A DNA stretch of 64,000 bases, taken from contig NZ_JAUSXL010000002.1 in NCBI RefSeq assembly GCF_030815975.1, forward strand, positions 4,204,501 through 4,268,500, read 5' to 3'. Position numbers and translations under genes: made by a program. The DNA comes from Variovorax paradoxus. GTDB lineage: Bacteria > Pseudomonadota > Gammaproteobacteria > Burkholderiales > Burkholderiaceae_C. The notes under the pieces are model-generated. The model had not been told where the DNA came from, did no database searches, and saw only the letters and a list, made by a program, of their open reading frames with translations. Below, piece after piece: positions 56,865 to 64,000 of the stretch; positions within the stretch are counted from its first letter, which is position 1; each line of letters begins with the position of its first letter.

Positions 56865-59090
56865 ATGAAGAAGAAACTTGCCAAGCCAATCGTCGGCCAT
56901 CTTGCCATCACCGCCGTGACCCTTGCCGCGCTCGCGGCCTGCGGCGGCGGAGGAGGTGGCGGCAGCGACGCTTCCCTGGGCGGTGCCGCGCTGAGTGCGT
57001 CCGCGCCGTCGCTCGACAGCCCTGCCTCGTCCCCGGCGCCCAACGACGGGCCTGCGCTCGCGCCCGAGTCGTCGGTGGCGCAAGTCGATCGCTCCGTGAA
57101 GCCGATGGAGCTGCCCGACACCGTCTGGCCGATCAACTACAAGCTCTGGTTCCGCCCCGATGCGGCGCTGAAGACCTTCGTGGGGCGCGGCGATGTCGAG
57201 ATCGAAGTGCTCAAGCCGGTCGATGCCATCGTCGTTGCCGCGCACAACCTGAAGTTCGCGAACGGCCGCACCACCTTGCGCAAGCTGTCGAATCCTTCGG
57301 AGGTGATTGCGCTGGTGCCCACGCCGCAGACGCTGGGCGACTTCGTCCAGCTGCGGCGCAACGACGGGCAGATCGCCAAGGGCAAGTACCTGCTGCACAT
57401 GGAGTGGGACGGCAAGATCCAGTTCTCCGATGCGGAATATTGCCCGCCCGACGAGATGGCCCGCAATCCGTTCTGCTCGGCTGCGACCGGCGTCTTCAAG
57501 GTGGGCCTTTCCACGCCCGAGGGCGTGAGCAGCGATGCCATCGTGACGCAGGGCGAAACCAACTATGCGCGGCAATGGTTCCCGGGCTGGGACGAGCCGG
57601 CCTTCCGCCACACCTTCGAGATCTCCGCCGAGGTGCCGGGCGATTGGCAGACGGTGTCGAACGCCGCGCAGAAGTCGGCCGTCAAGCTGCCCGACGGCTA
57701 CCAGCAGGTGTCGTTCGAGAAGACGCCTTCGATGCCGATGTACCTCGCCTTCTTTGGCGGCGGCAAGTTCGACATTCTCTCGGACACCTTCAAGAGCCCG
57801 CTCGACGGCAGCGAGATGCCGCTGCGCTGGTTCACGCCGCCGGGCCGTTCCACCTGGGCCACCTTTGCCATGGAGTGGACCAAGGTGGCGATGGACTACT
57901 ACTACAACTACACCGGCATTGCGCTGCCGTTCAAGAAGTTCGACACCGTGGCGGCCAACGACAGCTACGACAACAAGCCGAACACCGGCTTCGGCGGCAT
58001 GGAGAACTGGGGCTCCATCTTCGAGTTTGCCGACCGCGTGCTAACCAAGCCGGGCGAAACGCCCACGCTGTATTCGGTGACGGTGGTGACGCACGAGATC
58101 GCGCACCAATGGTTCGGCGACCTCGTCACGCTCGATTGGTGGGACAACGTGTGGCTCAATGAATCGTTCGCGCGCTGGTTCGACCGCCGCACCACGATCA
58201 AATTCCACCCCGGCTACTACAGCTTCTCCGACTACGTGCTCGACAAGCACACCGTGATCGCGGCCGACCTGAAAGACACCGCGGTGCCGGTGCAGCGCAA
58301 CCTCAACGATGCGGGTTCGTTCGGCTTCATCAGCCCGTCGATCTTCGTCTACAACAAGGGCAGCCACGTGCTGGAGACGGTGCAGAACTACATCGGCGAG
58401 GAGGCGATGCAGAAGGGCCTGCAGATCTACCTGAAGGACTACGCGTTCGGCAACGTCACGCCGTCGCGGCTGTGGAGCTCGCTCGAGAAGGCGAGCGGCG
58501 GCAAGAAGGTGGCGGACATCGGCGACAGCTTCATCCGGCAGACCGGCGTGCCGCTGCTGACGGTGGACGCGCAATGCGCGGGCGACCACACCTACGTGTC
58601 GATCAGCCAGGAATCGTTCCCTAACCAGAACGCCTATCCGGCCTCGGCCTGGACCATTCCCGTGACGCTGGCCTACGGCGACGCGATGGAGCAGCGCAAG
58701 ACCTTCGTCATGGCCACCAGCACCACGCAGATGGAGCTCCCGGGCTGCACCGCGGTGCTTGCCGGGCCTACCGGGCAGGACTACTACGTGAGCAACTACA
58801 GCACGCAGTCGTGGAGCGACCTGCTGGCCAAGGCGCAGAACTTTGCCGACAACAAGCCGCTGTTGCTCAATATCGAGAGGGACGCGTTCCGCCTGCTGTC
58901 GGTGGGGCGCATCACGCAGGCACAGTACGACCAGATCAAGGGCGTTCTCAACCTGCCCTCGACGCTGTTGGCCAAGACCGAGGCGAGCCAGCAGAAGATG
59001 GCGGTGCAGGACGCGGGCGGCAAGGAAGACTATCCGCATGCGCTGCGCTACCAGGGCAGCATGAAGCTGCGCGGCAACGAGAAGCGCTGA
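56865..59090 (+). CDS. M1-family zinc aminopeptidase, lipoprotein
   Basis: A 741-aa peptidase of the aminopeptidase N (gluzincin) family. N-terminal lipoprotein signal with lipobox LAAC, then a Gly-rich stretch and a Ser/Pro linker. The M1 core follows: the exopeptidase motif FGGMENWG (GAMEN variant), zinc site His410-Glu411-x2-His414 and Glu433 (HEIAHQWFGDLV, WLNESFA). The anchored location implies trimming of peptides in the periplasm or at the cell surface rather than in the cytoplasm. ATG 56865 precedes the signal peptide directly; GAGG stands a few bases before it. Confidence 0.92.
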   Translation: MKKKLAKPIVGHLAITAVTLAALAACGGGGGGGSDASLGGAALSASAPSLDSPASSPAPNDGPALAPESSVAQVDRSVKPMELPDTVWPINYKLWFRPDAALKTFVGRGDVEIEVLKPVDAIVVAAHNLKFANGRTTLRKLSNPSEVIALVPTPQTLGDFVQLRRNDGQIAKGKYLLHMEWDGKIQFSDAEYCPPDEMARNPFCSAATGVFKVGLSTPEGVSSDAIVTQGETNYARQWFPGWDEPAFRHTFEISAEVPGDWQTVSNAAQKSAVKLPDGYQQVSFEKTPSMPMYLAFFGGGKFDILSDTFKSPLDGSEMPLRWFTPPGRSTWATFAMEWTKVAMDYYYNYTGIALPFKKFDTVAANDSYDNKPNTGFGGMENWGSIFEFADRVLTKPGETPTLYSVTVVTHEIAHQWFGDLVTLDWWDNVWLNESFARWFDRRTTIKFHPGYYSFSDYVLDKHTVIAADLKDTAVPVQRNLNDAGSFGFISPSIFVYNKGSHVLETVQNYIGEEAMQKGLQIYLKDYAFGNVTPSRLWSSLEKASGGKKVADIGDSFIRQTGVPLLTVDAQCAGDHTYVSISQESFPNQNAYPASAWTIPVTLAYGDAMEQRKTFVMATSTTQMELPGCTAVLAGPTGQDYYVSNYSTQSWSDLLAKAQNFADNKPLLLNIERDAFRLLSVGRITQAQYDQIKGVLNLPSTLLAKTEASQQKMAVQDAGGKEDYPHALRYQGSMKLRGNEKR

Positions 59091-59102
59091 GCACGCAGCA
59101 TC

Positions 59103-59513
59103 ATGAAAAAAGCATTCAACTACCTGGCGGCCGGCGTGTCCGGTCTGTTGTTGCTGGCCGGTTGCGGCCCGGGCGGCGGGCCCGAGGCGCAGCTGGTCGG
59201 CGTCTATGCCGTGAAGAAGAACGGCACCCTCCAGGAACTGGTCAAGATCGAGCGGCAGGGCGGCCGCTACATCATGCGCGACAAGGTGCGCACCCCCGAG
59301 TGGAGCGAGCCGAAGATGCAGATGCAGCCGGTGACGCGCGAGCGCTGGAACCGCATCACTACCGACACCGAGAACACGGCGTTCGTCGGCGTGTCGAGCG
59401 ACCAGCTCGCCATCTTCAAGGTGCCGCCGGGGTGGCAGAAGAACAGCTTCAAGACGGAAACGGGCTACTTCCTGTTCTATTCGCAGGGGCCGGTGGAAGC
59501 GCACAGGCTGTGA
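59103..59513 (+). CDS. Small putative lipoprotein (136 aa)
   Basis: A lipoprotein signal (AAGVSGLLLLAGCGPGGG, lipobox LAGC) is followed by a compact beta-rich domain (AQLVGVYAVKKNGTLQELVK, then AFVGVSSDQLAIFKVPPGW) of unknown function. It starts 12 bp after the peptidase gene and is probably co-transcribed; both products are predicted lipoproteins, so a joint role at the membrane is possible. The family is not recognised. Confidence 0.78.
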   Translation: MKKAFNYLAAGVSGLLLLAGCGPGGGPEAQLVGVYAVKKNGTLQELVKIERQGGRYIMRDKVRTPEWSEPKMQMQPVTRERWNRITTDTENTAFVGVSSDQLAIFKVPPGWQKNSFKTETGYFLFYSQGPVEAHRL

Positions 59514-59571
59514 TGCGGCGCTTGCGTTGAAGGGGGAGGGCGCGGGTGCGGGTGCGGGGTCATTCGGGGCG

Positions 59572-59779
59572 CGCTCCCGCCGACGGGGTACCTTGCTCCG
59601 CGAATGTCCTCCGGCCTGCGGCCTCCCCCTTGATTTCGCTGCGCAAGGCACCCCATCGGCGGGAGCGTTATTCAGAGCAGTCGTTGATCAGCTGTGCACA
59701 TAGAGCGTGCCCAGGTGCACAGGGCATCGGGTGCTCCCCGCAGCGAAATAAAGGAGGAGCCGAAGGCGGGGGACATTCG
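59572..59779. repeat. Inverted dispersed-repeat pair in a 350-bp non-coding stretch
   Basis: The whole stretch 59514-59863 has no supported gene. A 25-bp arm at 59572-59596 and its complement at 59643-59667 match at 23 of 25 positions. A second, overlapping element starts at CGAATGTCC (59601) and contains ATTTCGCTGCG; it recurs inverted and diverged at 59730-59779, again ending in CGAATGTCC. This is the pattern of a REP/BIME-like intergenic repeat family, which could fold into large mRNA hairpins between the two convergent genes. Confidence 0.65.
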
Positions 59780-59863
59780 TGGAGGGGAGTACCCGGTGGC
59801 CTGTGCACGCGCCCTGAACGAGAGCGCCGAAGCCACGAGCGCCCTGAACAACAGCGCAAAAAA

Positions 59864-60634
59864 CTACAGAGCCGCGCCAGTAGAAGCCGGCGCCACGATC
59901 GCCCCTTCGATGCGGTGACGCTGAAGCGCATCGGCGACGAAGCCAATCGCCTTCATCTCCTCGACGAAGGCCGCCAGCAGCGCCTGCGCCTCGGCACCGC
60001 GGCTCGCGGGCGTGCCCATGGCCTGCTGGATCACCATGAAACGGCCGGGCAGCACGCGCACGCCCGGTTCGCGCCGTGCCTCGGCTTCGAGCAGCTGGCG
60101 AATGCCGGCGGCCACGTCGACCGCGCCCGAACGCAGCGCCGCCAGCGCCGGGGCCGCACCCTGGAGACGGACGATCTCGGCCTGCTTGATCTCGCGCGTA
60201 AGGAACAGGTCGTAGGCGCTGCCCGCGCCGACCGAGATGCGATGGCCCTTGGCATCGACCTGCGTGTTGTCGGTGAGCGGCGATGATTCGCGCACGAGGT
60301 AGCTGCCCTCGATCAACACGTAGGGCGCGGTGAACAGCAGCCCTTCGCCGCGCGCCGGGTCGATGGCGAAGAAGCCGATGTCGGCCTTCTCGTTCTTCAC
60401 CGCGTCGACCGATGCCGCCGCCTTCTCGAACACCACCAGCTCGATGCCCACGCCGAGCCGCCGCGCGAACTCGCGCGCGAGATCGATCGACACGCCCACA
60501 GGCTCGCCCGTGGCCGCGTCCTTGTTCGCGAGGATCGGGTTGCCGAGGTTGATGGACGCGCGCAGCGTGCCGCTGGGCGCGAAGGCGGAAACAAGAGCGG
60601 GGGCAATGCGCTGTGGCTGGTTCATGGCGTCCAT
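59864..60634 (-). CDS. ABC-type solute-binding protein family 3 (amino-acid binder-like)
   Basis: A 256-aa protein with the family 3 solute-binding fold: GTLRASINLGNPILANKD, GVSIDLAREFARRLGVGIEL, KADIGFFAIDPARGEGLLFTAPYV and ISVGAGSAYDLFL. Such proteins normally bind amino acids in the periplasm. Here the start (MDAMNQPQRIAPALVSAFAP) shows no clear signal peptide. Either export is unusual, the annotated start is wrong, or the protein acts as a cytoplasmic ligand binder or enzyme-like relative. No permease gene is adjacent. It lies 51 bp downstream of the next binding-protein gene on the same strand. Confidence 0.78.
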   Translation of the reverse strand: MDAMNQPQRIAPALVSAFAPSGTLRASINLGNPILANKDAATGEPVGVSIDLAREFARRLGVGIELVVFEKAAASVDAVKNEKADIGFFAIDPARGEGLLFTAPYVLIEGSYLVRESSPLTDNTQVDAKGHRISVGAGSAYDLFLTREIKQAEIVRLQGAAPALAALRSGAVDVAAGIRQLLEAEARREPGVRVLPGRFMVIQQAMGTPASRGAEAQALLAAFVEEMKAIGFVADALQRHRIEGAIVAPASTGAAL

Positions 60635-60685
60635 CGTTCTAGGAGGTTGATGAATGCCAGTTTACTGACCCGCCGCATCAACGCC

Positions 60686-61504
60686 TCAGCGCGCCGTCAG
60701 CGGCTCGAGCCCGGTCTTCGCGATGGTCGGCGCCGCCTCGGGCGAGTTGAGATAGCGGATCAGCTGACGCGCTGCCTCGGGCTGCTTCGAGGCCGTGGCA
60801 ATGCCGGCCGAGAACACCGTCACGCGCTGCACCTCGGCCGGCAGCGGGCCGATGTAGTCGATGCCCGCGATCGGCAGCAGCTCACTCACCTGCTGCAGCC
60901 CCAGCGCCGCGTCGCCGCGCGCCACCACGGTGCCCACGCGCTCGCTCAGGATGCGCTTGCTCTTGGGCTTGACCTGGTCTTCGATGCCGAGCTTCTTGAG
61001 CAGCTCGGTCTCGTAGTAGGTACCGCTCGCGCTGGCCGAGTAGGCGATCGAAGGCGCCGCCAGCAGCGTGCGCTTGAGCGCATCGACCGTTGAAATGTCG
61101 GGCTTGGGCGCGCCCTTGCGCACCGCAAAGCCGATGGCCGAGCGCACCAGGTCGACCTGGCTGCCGGGCACCACCTTGCCTTGCGCCACCAGCGCGTCGA
61201 GCGCGGGGCGCGCGAGGATCACCACGTCGGCCGGTTCGTTGCGCGACAGCCGGCTCGGAATGGAGTCTTCGGCATTGCCCATCGACGCGCCATAGGCGGT
61301 CTTGACCATGCGGCCGCTGCTGCGCTCGAAACCGGGGCGCAGCTCGTTGTACGCGGCCGTGAAGCCGCCCGAGGTCATCACATGGATGTCGCCGGCGGTG
61401 GGCGGCGGGCTGCCGAAGCTGCCGCATCCGGCAAGAACGGCCGCGGCGGCCAGCAGGCTGGCGCGGCGGGTCAGGCGGTCGAGCGAGAAGGGATGGGTCT
61501 TCAT
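60686..61504 (-). CDS. ModA-like (molybdate-type) substrate-binding lipoprotein
   Basis: A 272-aa binding protein with a lipoprotein-type signal (SLLAAAAVLAGCGSFG). Core segments IHVMTSGGFTAAYNELRPGF, NEPADVVILARPALDALVAQ, RSAIGFAVRKGAPKPDI and VARGDAALGLQQVSELLPI are typical of the molybdate-binding-protein-like family, which also includes binders of other oxyanions and small acids. No modB or modC gene is adjacent, so the ligand is uncertain. It is transcribed divergently from the AraC regulator gene, with a 13-bp inverted repeat in the shared spacer. Confidence 0.82.
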   Translation of the reverse strand: MKTHPFSLDRLTRRASLLAAAAVLAGCGSFGSPPPTAGDIHVMTSGGFTAAYNELRPGFERSSGRMVKTAYGASMGNAEDSIPSRLSRNEPADVVILARPALDALVAQGKVVPGSQVDLVRSAIGFAVRKGAPKPDISTVDALKRTLLAAPSIAYSASASGTYYETELLKKLGIEDQVKPKSKRILSERVGTVVARGDAALGLQQVSELLPIAGIDYIGPLPAEVQRVTVFSAGIATASKQPEAARQLIRYLNSPEAAPTIAKTGLEPLTAR

Positions 61505-61533
61505 GGTGTCTCCTGATGAATCACATCATCCTA

Positions 61534-61628
61534 GGCAGCGAGGCTGTCAATCGGCCTTCAGCGCCTTCGGGGTAAACACCAGGGCCTGTGGCCCGGCTGG
61601 CAGAATCCGGGCCAGCAGCCTCGCTGCC
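61534..61628. promoter_or_regulatory. 13-bp inverted repeat in a divergent promoter region
   Basis: GGCAGCGAGGCTG at 61534-61546 and its exact complement CAGCCTCGCTGCC at 61616-61628, 69 bp apart. The right arm ends 10 bp before the AraC-family start codon; the left arm is 30 bp from the ModA-like start. Widely spaced identical sites fit looping or cooperative control of both genes, perhaps by the AraC regulator itself. Confidence 0.5.
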
Positions 61629-61638
61629 TTTCAAACCA

Positions 61639-62412
61639 ATGACCTACCTCCGCAGCGTGCTCTTCGAAAGCGGCTCCGTCAGCTGCCAGCTTGCCACGCT
61701 GGACACGGCCGAGCCCAGCTGGAGCCCACCCTATCGCGTGCAGGGGCCCCGCTTGCTGCTGCCGCAGACCCAGCGCTTCGAATGCCGGCTTGATGCGGAC
61801 GCCTTCGTCTGCGATCCGGCCGCCGCGCTGTGGCTGTCGCCCGACGGGCCCTACCAGTTGAAGCACCCGATGGCGGGCCAGAAAAGCATGGTGCTCACGT
61901 TCGCCGAAGACCTGGCACCGGCGGGCAGGTCGTACCTGCCGTTGAGCAGCCAGCTGCTTCTGCGCCGCTGCCTGCAAGCCCATGCGATGCAGGCGATCGA
62001 TGCGCTCGAGATGCAGGAGCACCTTGCCGGATTGATCCAGAGCGTGCGACCGGCCGATCGGCCGGGCCCGTCGAAGATCCACCGCGCGGTCGAACGCGCC
62101 CGCGACCATATCGCCGCGGCGCCGGAGCGCAGCGACACGCTCGACGAGATCGCCAAGGCGGTCCACTGCTCGGCGTTTCACCTGGCGCGCCGCTTCCGCA
62201 TGCACACGGGAACGAGCCTGCATGGCTTGCGCAACCAGCTGCGCATGACGCTTGCGCTCGATCGGCTGCGCGAGGGCGAAAGAAGCATCAGCGCGCTTGC
62301 GGCCGACCTGGGCTTTGCAAGCCATGCGCACTTCACGGTGGCATTCCGGCGCGCCTTCGGCATGGCGCCGAGCCAGATGCGCACGAATCTGGAAGCGCGC
62401 CGCCTGCATTGA
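61639..62412 (+). CDS. AraC-family transcriptional regulator
   Basis: A 257-aa regulator. An N-terminal cupin-like sensing region (YRVQGPRLLLPQTQRFECRL) is followed by the C-terminal double HTH: TLDEIAKAVHCSAFHLARRF, then MTLALDRLREGERSISALAA and LGFASHAHFTVAFRRAFGM, which is the AraC signature. It may control the divergent ModA-like gene and/or the EamA transporter 40 bp downstream. ATG 61639 is preferred; the frame stays open 17 codons upstream but there covers the inverted repeat. Confidence 0.92.
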   Translation: MTYLRSVLFESGSVSCQLATLDTAEPSWSPPYRVQGPRLLLPQTQRFECRLDADAFVCDPAAALWLSPDGPYQLKHPMAGQKSMVLTFAEDLAPAGRSYLPLSSQLLLRRCLQAHAMQAIDALEMQEHLAGLIQSVRPADRPGPSKIHRAVERARDHIAAAPERSDTLDEIAKAVHCSAFHLARRFRMHTGTSLHGLRNQLRMTLALDRLREGERSISALAADLGFASHAHFTVAFRRAFGMAPSQMRTNLEARRLH

Positions 62413-62452
62413 TCGAACACTGCATGCTTCGTTTCAGCGGAGCAGGCAGATC

Positions 62453-63361
62453 ATGGTCAATGCGCGTCTTTCAGCCGGCCTGGCCGCCGGTGTGGCCTCG
62501 GCGCTGATCGCGGGCATCTGGCAGGTCGCGACGCGCCATTCGACCACCACCACGATCGCCCCGGCCGACCTGGCCATCCTGCGCTACGGCATACCGGCCA
62601 TCGTGCTCATGCCGGTGTGGTTGCGCGTGGGGCTGCTGCCTCGCGGCGTGCCGCTGCGGTGGTTGATCGGAATGGTGCTTGGCGCAGGGCTGCCATTCGG
62701 GCTCATTGCGATGACCGGCACAAGATTCGCGCCCGCAGCGCACATGGGCATCTTCATGGCGAGCGCATGCCCGCTCTTTGCCACGGGTTTGGCCTGGATG
62801 CTCTGGCATGAACGTCCCGACCGACCGCGCGCATTGGGCTTGGCGTTCCTTGCGGCAGGCATCGGCATCCTGGGCGCGGGCAGCTTCCGCGGCTTCGATG
62901 CGGGCGCCTGGCGGGGCGATCTGCTCTTTCTTCAAGCGGCCGCGCTGTGGGCAGGCTTCACGCTGTCGTTCAGGCGCGCCGGCCTCGGCGCATGGGAGGG
63001 CGCGGCGGTCGTCAACGCGTGGTCGGCGATCCTGCTCGTTCCGTGGCTGCTGTGGCGGGGCGAAACGGGCTTGCTCGATGCGCCGCTGCGCGATGTGCTG
63101 TGGCAGGCGCTGATGCAGGGCGCGGTCGCCGGATTGCTGGGGTTGTGGATCTTTGGCGCGGCCGTCGCGCGTCTTGGCGCGTCGCAGGCGGCCGCATTCG
63201 GAGGACTGGCACCCGTTTTCTCTGCCGTGGGCGGATGGTGGTGGCTGGCCGAGCCGATCACGGGAGTCGACCGGCTCGCCATTGCCAGCGCCGTGATCGG
63301 CGTGACACTGGCAAGCGGTGCCTGCACGCGCGGTGCGCGCGTGGAATCAACCGCGGGGTAG
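62453..63361 (+). CDS. EamA/DMT-superfamily transporter
   Basis: A 302-aa inner-membrane protein with ten hydrophobic segments in two EamA repeats (LAAGVASALIAGIWQVA, APAAHMGIFMASACPLFATG, WQALMQGAVAGLLGLWIFGA, GGLAPVFSAVGGWWWLAEP). The family exports metabolites such as amino acids or sugars. ATG 62453 is preceded by GGCAGATC, a weak ribosome-binding site. It lies 40 bp after the AraC gene and may be its target. Its 3' end overlaps the convergent small gene by 15 bp. Confidence 0.88.
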   Translation: MVNARLSAGLAAGVASALIAGIWQVATRHSTTTTIAPADLAILRYGIPAIVLMPVWLRVGLLPRGVPLRWLIGMVLGAGLPFGLIAMTGTRFAPAAHMGIFMASACPLFATGLAWMLWHERPDRPRALGLAFLAAGIGILGAGSFRGFDAGAWRGDLLFLQAAALWAGFTLSFRRAGLGAWEGAAVVNAWSAILLVPWLLWRGETGLLDAPLRDVLWQALMQGAVAGLLGLWIFGAAVARLGASQAAAFGGLAPVFSAVGGWWWLAEPITGVDRLAIASAVIGVTLASGACTRGARVESTAG

Positions 63362-63631
63362 GTCGAACTCGCGCAGCATCACGGGCTCGATCGAGCCCTG
63401 CGCAACCCGGCGGCGCACGGCCGCTTCGAGCTGGTCCGCGTACTGCGCGAAGATTTCCATCGGGTCGTCGCCCTGCGCGCCGGGGCGGAAGCGGTAGCGC
63501 AGGATGTCCCGGCTGATGCTCGCGCCCATGGGGTGGCCATCGATGAGCACCCAGAAGCGGACCGTGCCGGAGGCCTCGTGGAAGAAGGGAGGATCGACGG
63601 GGACCGTTCCGGAAAGAGGCTGTTCAGACAT
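63347..63631 (-). CDS. Small DUF1488-like protein (94 aa)
   Basis: A 94-aa protein with the pattern TVRFWVLIDGHPMGASISRD followed by a helical tail (MEIFAQYADQLEAAVRRRVA). A short beta-domain beginning with V-x-F and a D/N-G turn, then a helix, resembles DUF1488-type proteins, though the match is by eye and loose. ATG 63631 is chosen because the frame upstream is shadow of the plus-strand kinase gene. It is transcribed towards the transporter gene and overlaps its end by 15 bp. Confidence 0.6.
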   Translation of the reverse strand: MSEQPLSGTVPVDPPFFHEASGTVRFWVLIDGHPMGASISRDILRYRFRPGAQGDDPMEIFAQYADQLEAAVRRRVAQGSIEPVMLREFDLPRG

Positions 63632-63755
63632 GGAATGTGTTCCGGTTCGAGGAGCCTCAGGATACGCTTCATCGAGTACCCCTTCTGCGGCGCGCCCGGA
63701 CTGCCTCGCTCGGCGCGCCTCCTGTTGTCCTACAAAGTGCCATACTCCGCCCAGC

Positions 63756-64000
63756 ATGCGCCTGAGCCAATTCATCAAAAACAATATCGAACCCATTCTT
63801 GTCGAGTGGGAATCCTTTGCACGAACAATGATCCCGCCGGCGGAGACCATGTCCGTTGTCGAACTTCGGGACCATGCGCATGAAATCCTGCTGGCCATTG
63901 CTGGCGAAATGGAATCGGCCCAGTCTGAAAAGGAGCGCGAGGCAAAGTCCAAGGGACTCGCGCTGCCGTTCCTGAGAGAGACTTTTGCCGCCGAGCACGG
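63756..64000 (+). CDS. Probable sensor kinase, RsbRD_N-type N-terminus (3' end outside window)
   Basis: The ATG at 63756 opens a frame that runs to the window edge. The first 81 residues begin RLSQFIKNNIEPILVEWESF and continue LRDHAHEILLAIAGEMESAQ, which resembles the RsbRD_N / RsbU-type N-terminal four-helix module seen in many Comamonadaceae histidine kinases and PAS-domain regulators. The catalytic part lies outside the window, so the overall class is inferred from this module only. Confidence 0.6.
   Translation, partial: MRLSQFIKNNIEPILVEWESFARTMIPPAETMSVVELRDHAHEILLAIAGEMESAQSEKEREAKSKGLALPFLRETFAAEH

Overview
The window looks like a chromosomal segment of a high-GC betaproteobacterium of the order Burkholderiales, most likely family Comamonadaceae (a Variovorax-like genome). 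The reasons are the roughly 65-70 % GC coding bias, two Bug/TctC-type periplasmic binding proteins, a Gram-negative trimeric porin, Wza/Wzc-type capsule export genes and a LexA box of the gamma/beta-proteobacterial type. This assignment is inferred from gene content; no database search was possible.

Left part (1-31.3 kb). After the 3' end of a PD-(D/E)XK/MmcB-like gene and a small gene behind a perfect LexA box, the minus strand carries one very long co-directional gene series read from 31.3 kb down to about 0.9 kb. It starts with two giant assembly-line genes: a hybrid NRPS-PKS (A-T-KS-AT-ACP-aminotransferase) and an NRPS (C-A-T-C-T). An Sfp-type phosphopantetheinyl transferase and two alpha/beta hydrolases resembling the exosortase-A-associated hydrolases follow. 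Without a break come exopolysaccharide genes: Wza, Wzc (frameshifted), initiating sugar transferase, GDP-L-fucose synthase, Wzy-like polymerase, three glycosyltransferases, a secreted GH29-like glycosidase, Wzx-like flippase, LuxR-type response regulator and ManC (frameshifted). Most junctions overlap (ATGA) or are under 60 bp. A hybrid peptide-polyketide pathway therefore appears to be wired into an exopolysaccharide operon. This is the most unusual feature of the window.

Middle part (31.3-40.4 kb). A 934-bp AT-richer non-coding region with several inverted repeats separates the operon from a divergent TIGR04325-type methyltransferase. Then come a small conserved-looking ORF, a tRNA-Gly(CCC), a hypothetical gene, a ferritin-like di-iron protein, and a housekeeping trio: alaS, a ketopantoate-reductase-family gene and dadA.

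Right-middle part (40.5-56.2 kb). A tight 16-gene plus-strand catabolic operon starts behind a good sigma-70 promoter and a 20-bp palindrome, probably the operator of the IclR regulator encoded inside the operon. It encodes two Bug uptake proteins, an outer-membrane porin, a Rieske oxygenase with its phthalate-dioxygenase-type reductase, a flavin monooxygenase, a VOC-fold dioxygenase-like protein, a cupin, an alpha/beta hydrolase, two SDRs (one lacking the catalytic Tyr/Lys), a ThDP enzyme, an aspartate-dehydrogenase-like enzyme and an aldehyde dehydrogenase. This is a complete-looking route for an aromatic or heteroaromatic acid whose identity cannot be read from sequence.

Right end (56.2-64 kb). 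An M1 metallopeptidase lipoprotein, a small lipoprotein, a non-coding stretch with inverted dispersed repeats, two minus-strand substrate-binding proteins, an AraC regulator, an EamA transporter, a small DUF1488-like protein, and the 5' end of a probable RsbRD_N-type sensor kinase.
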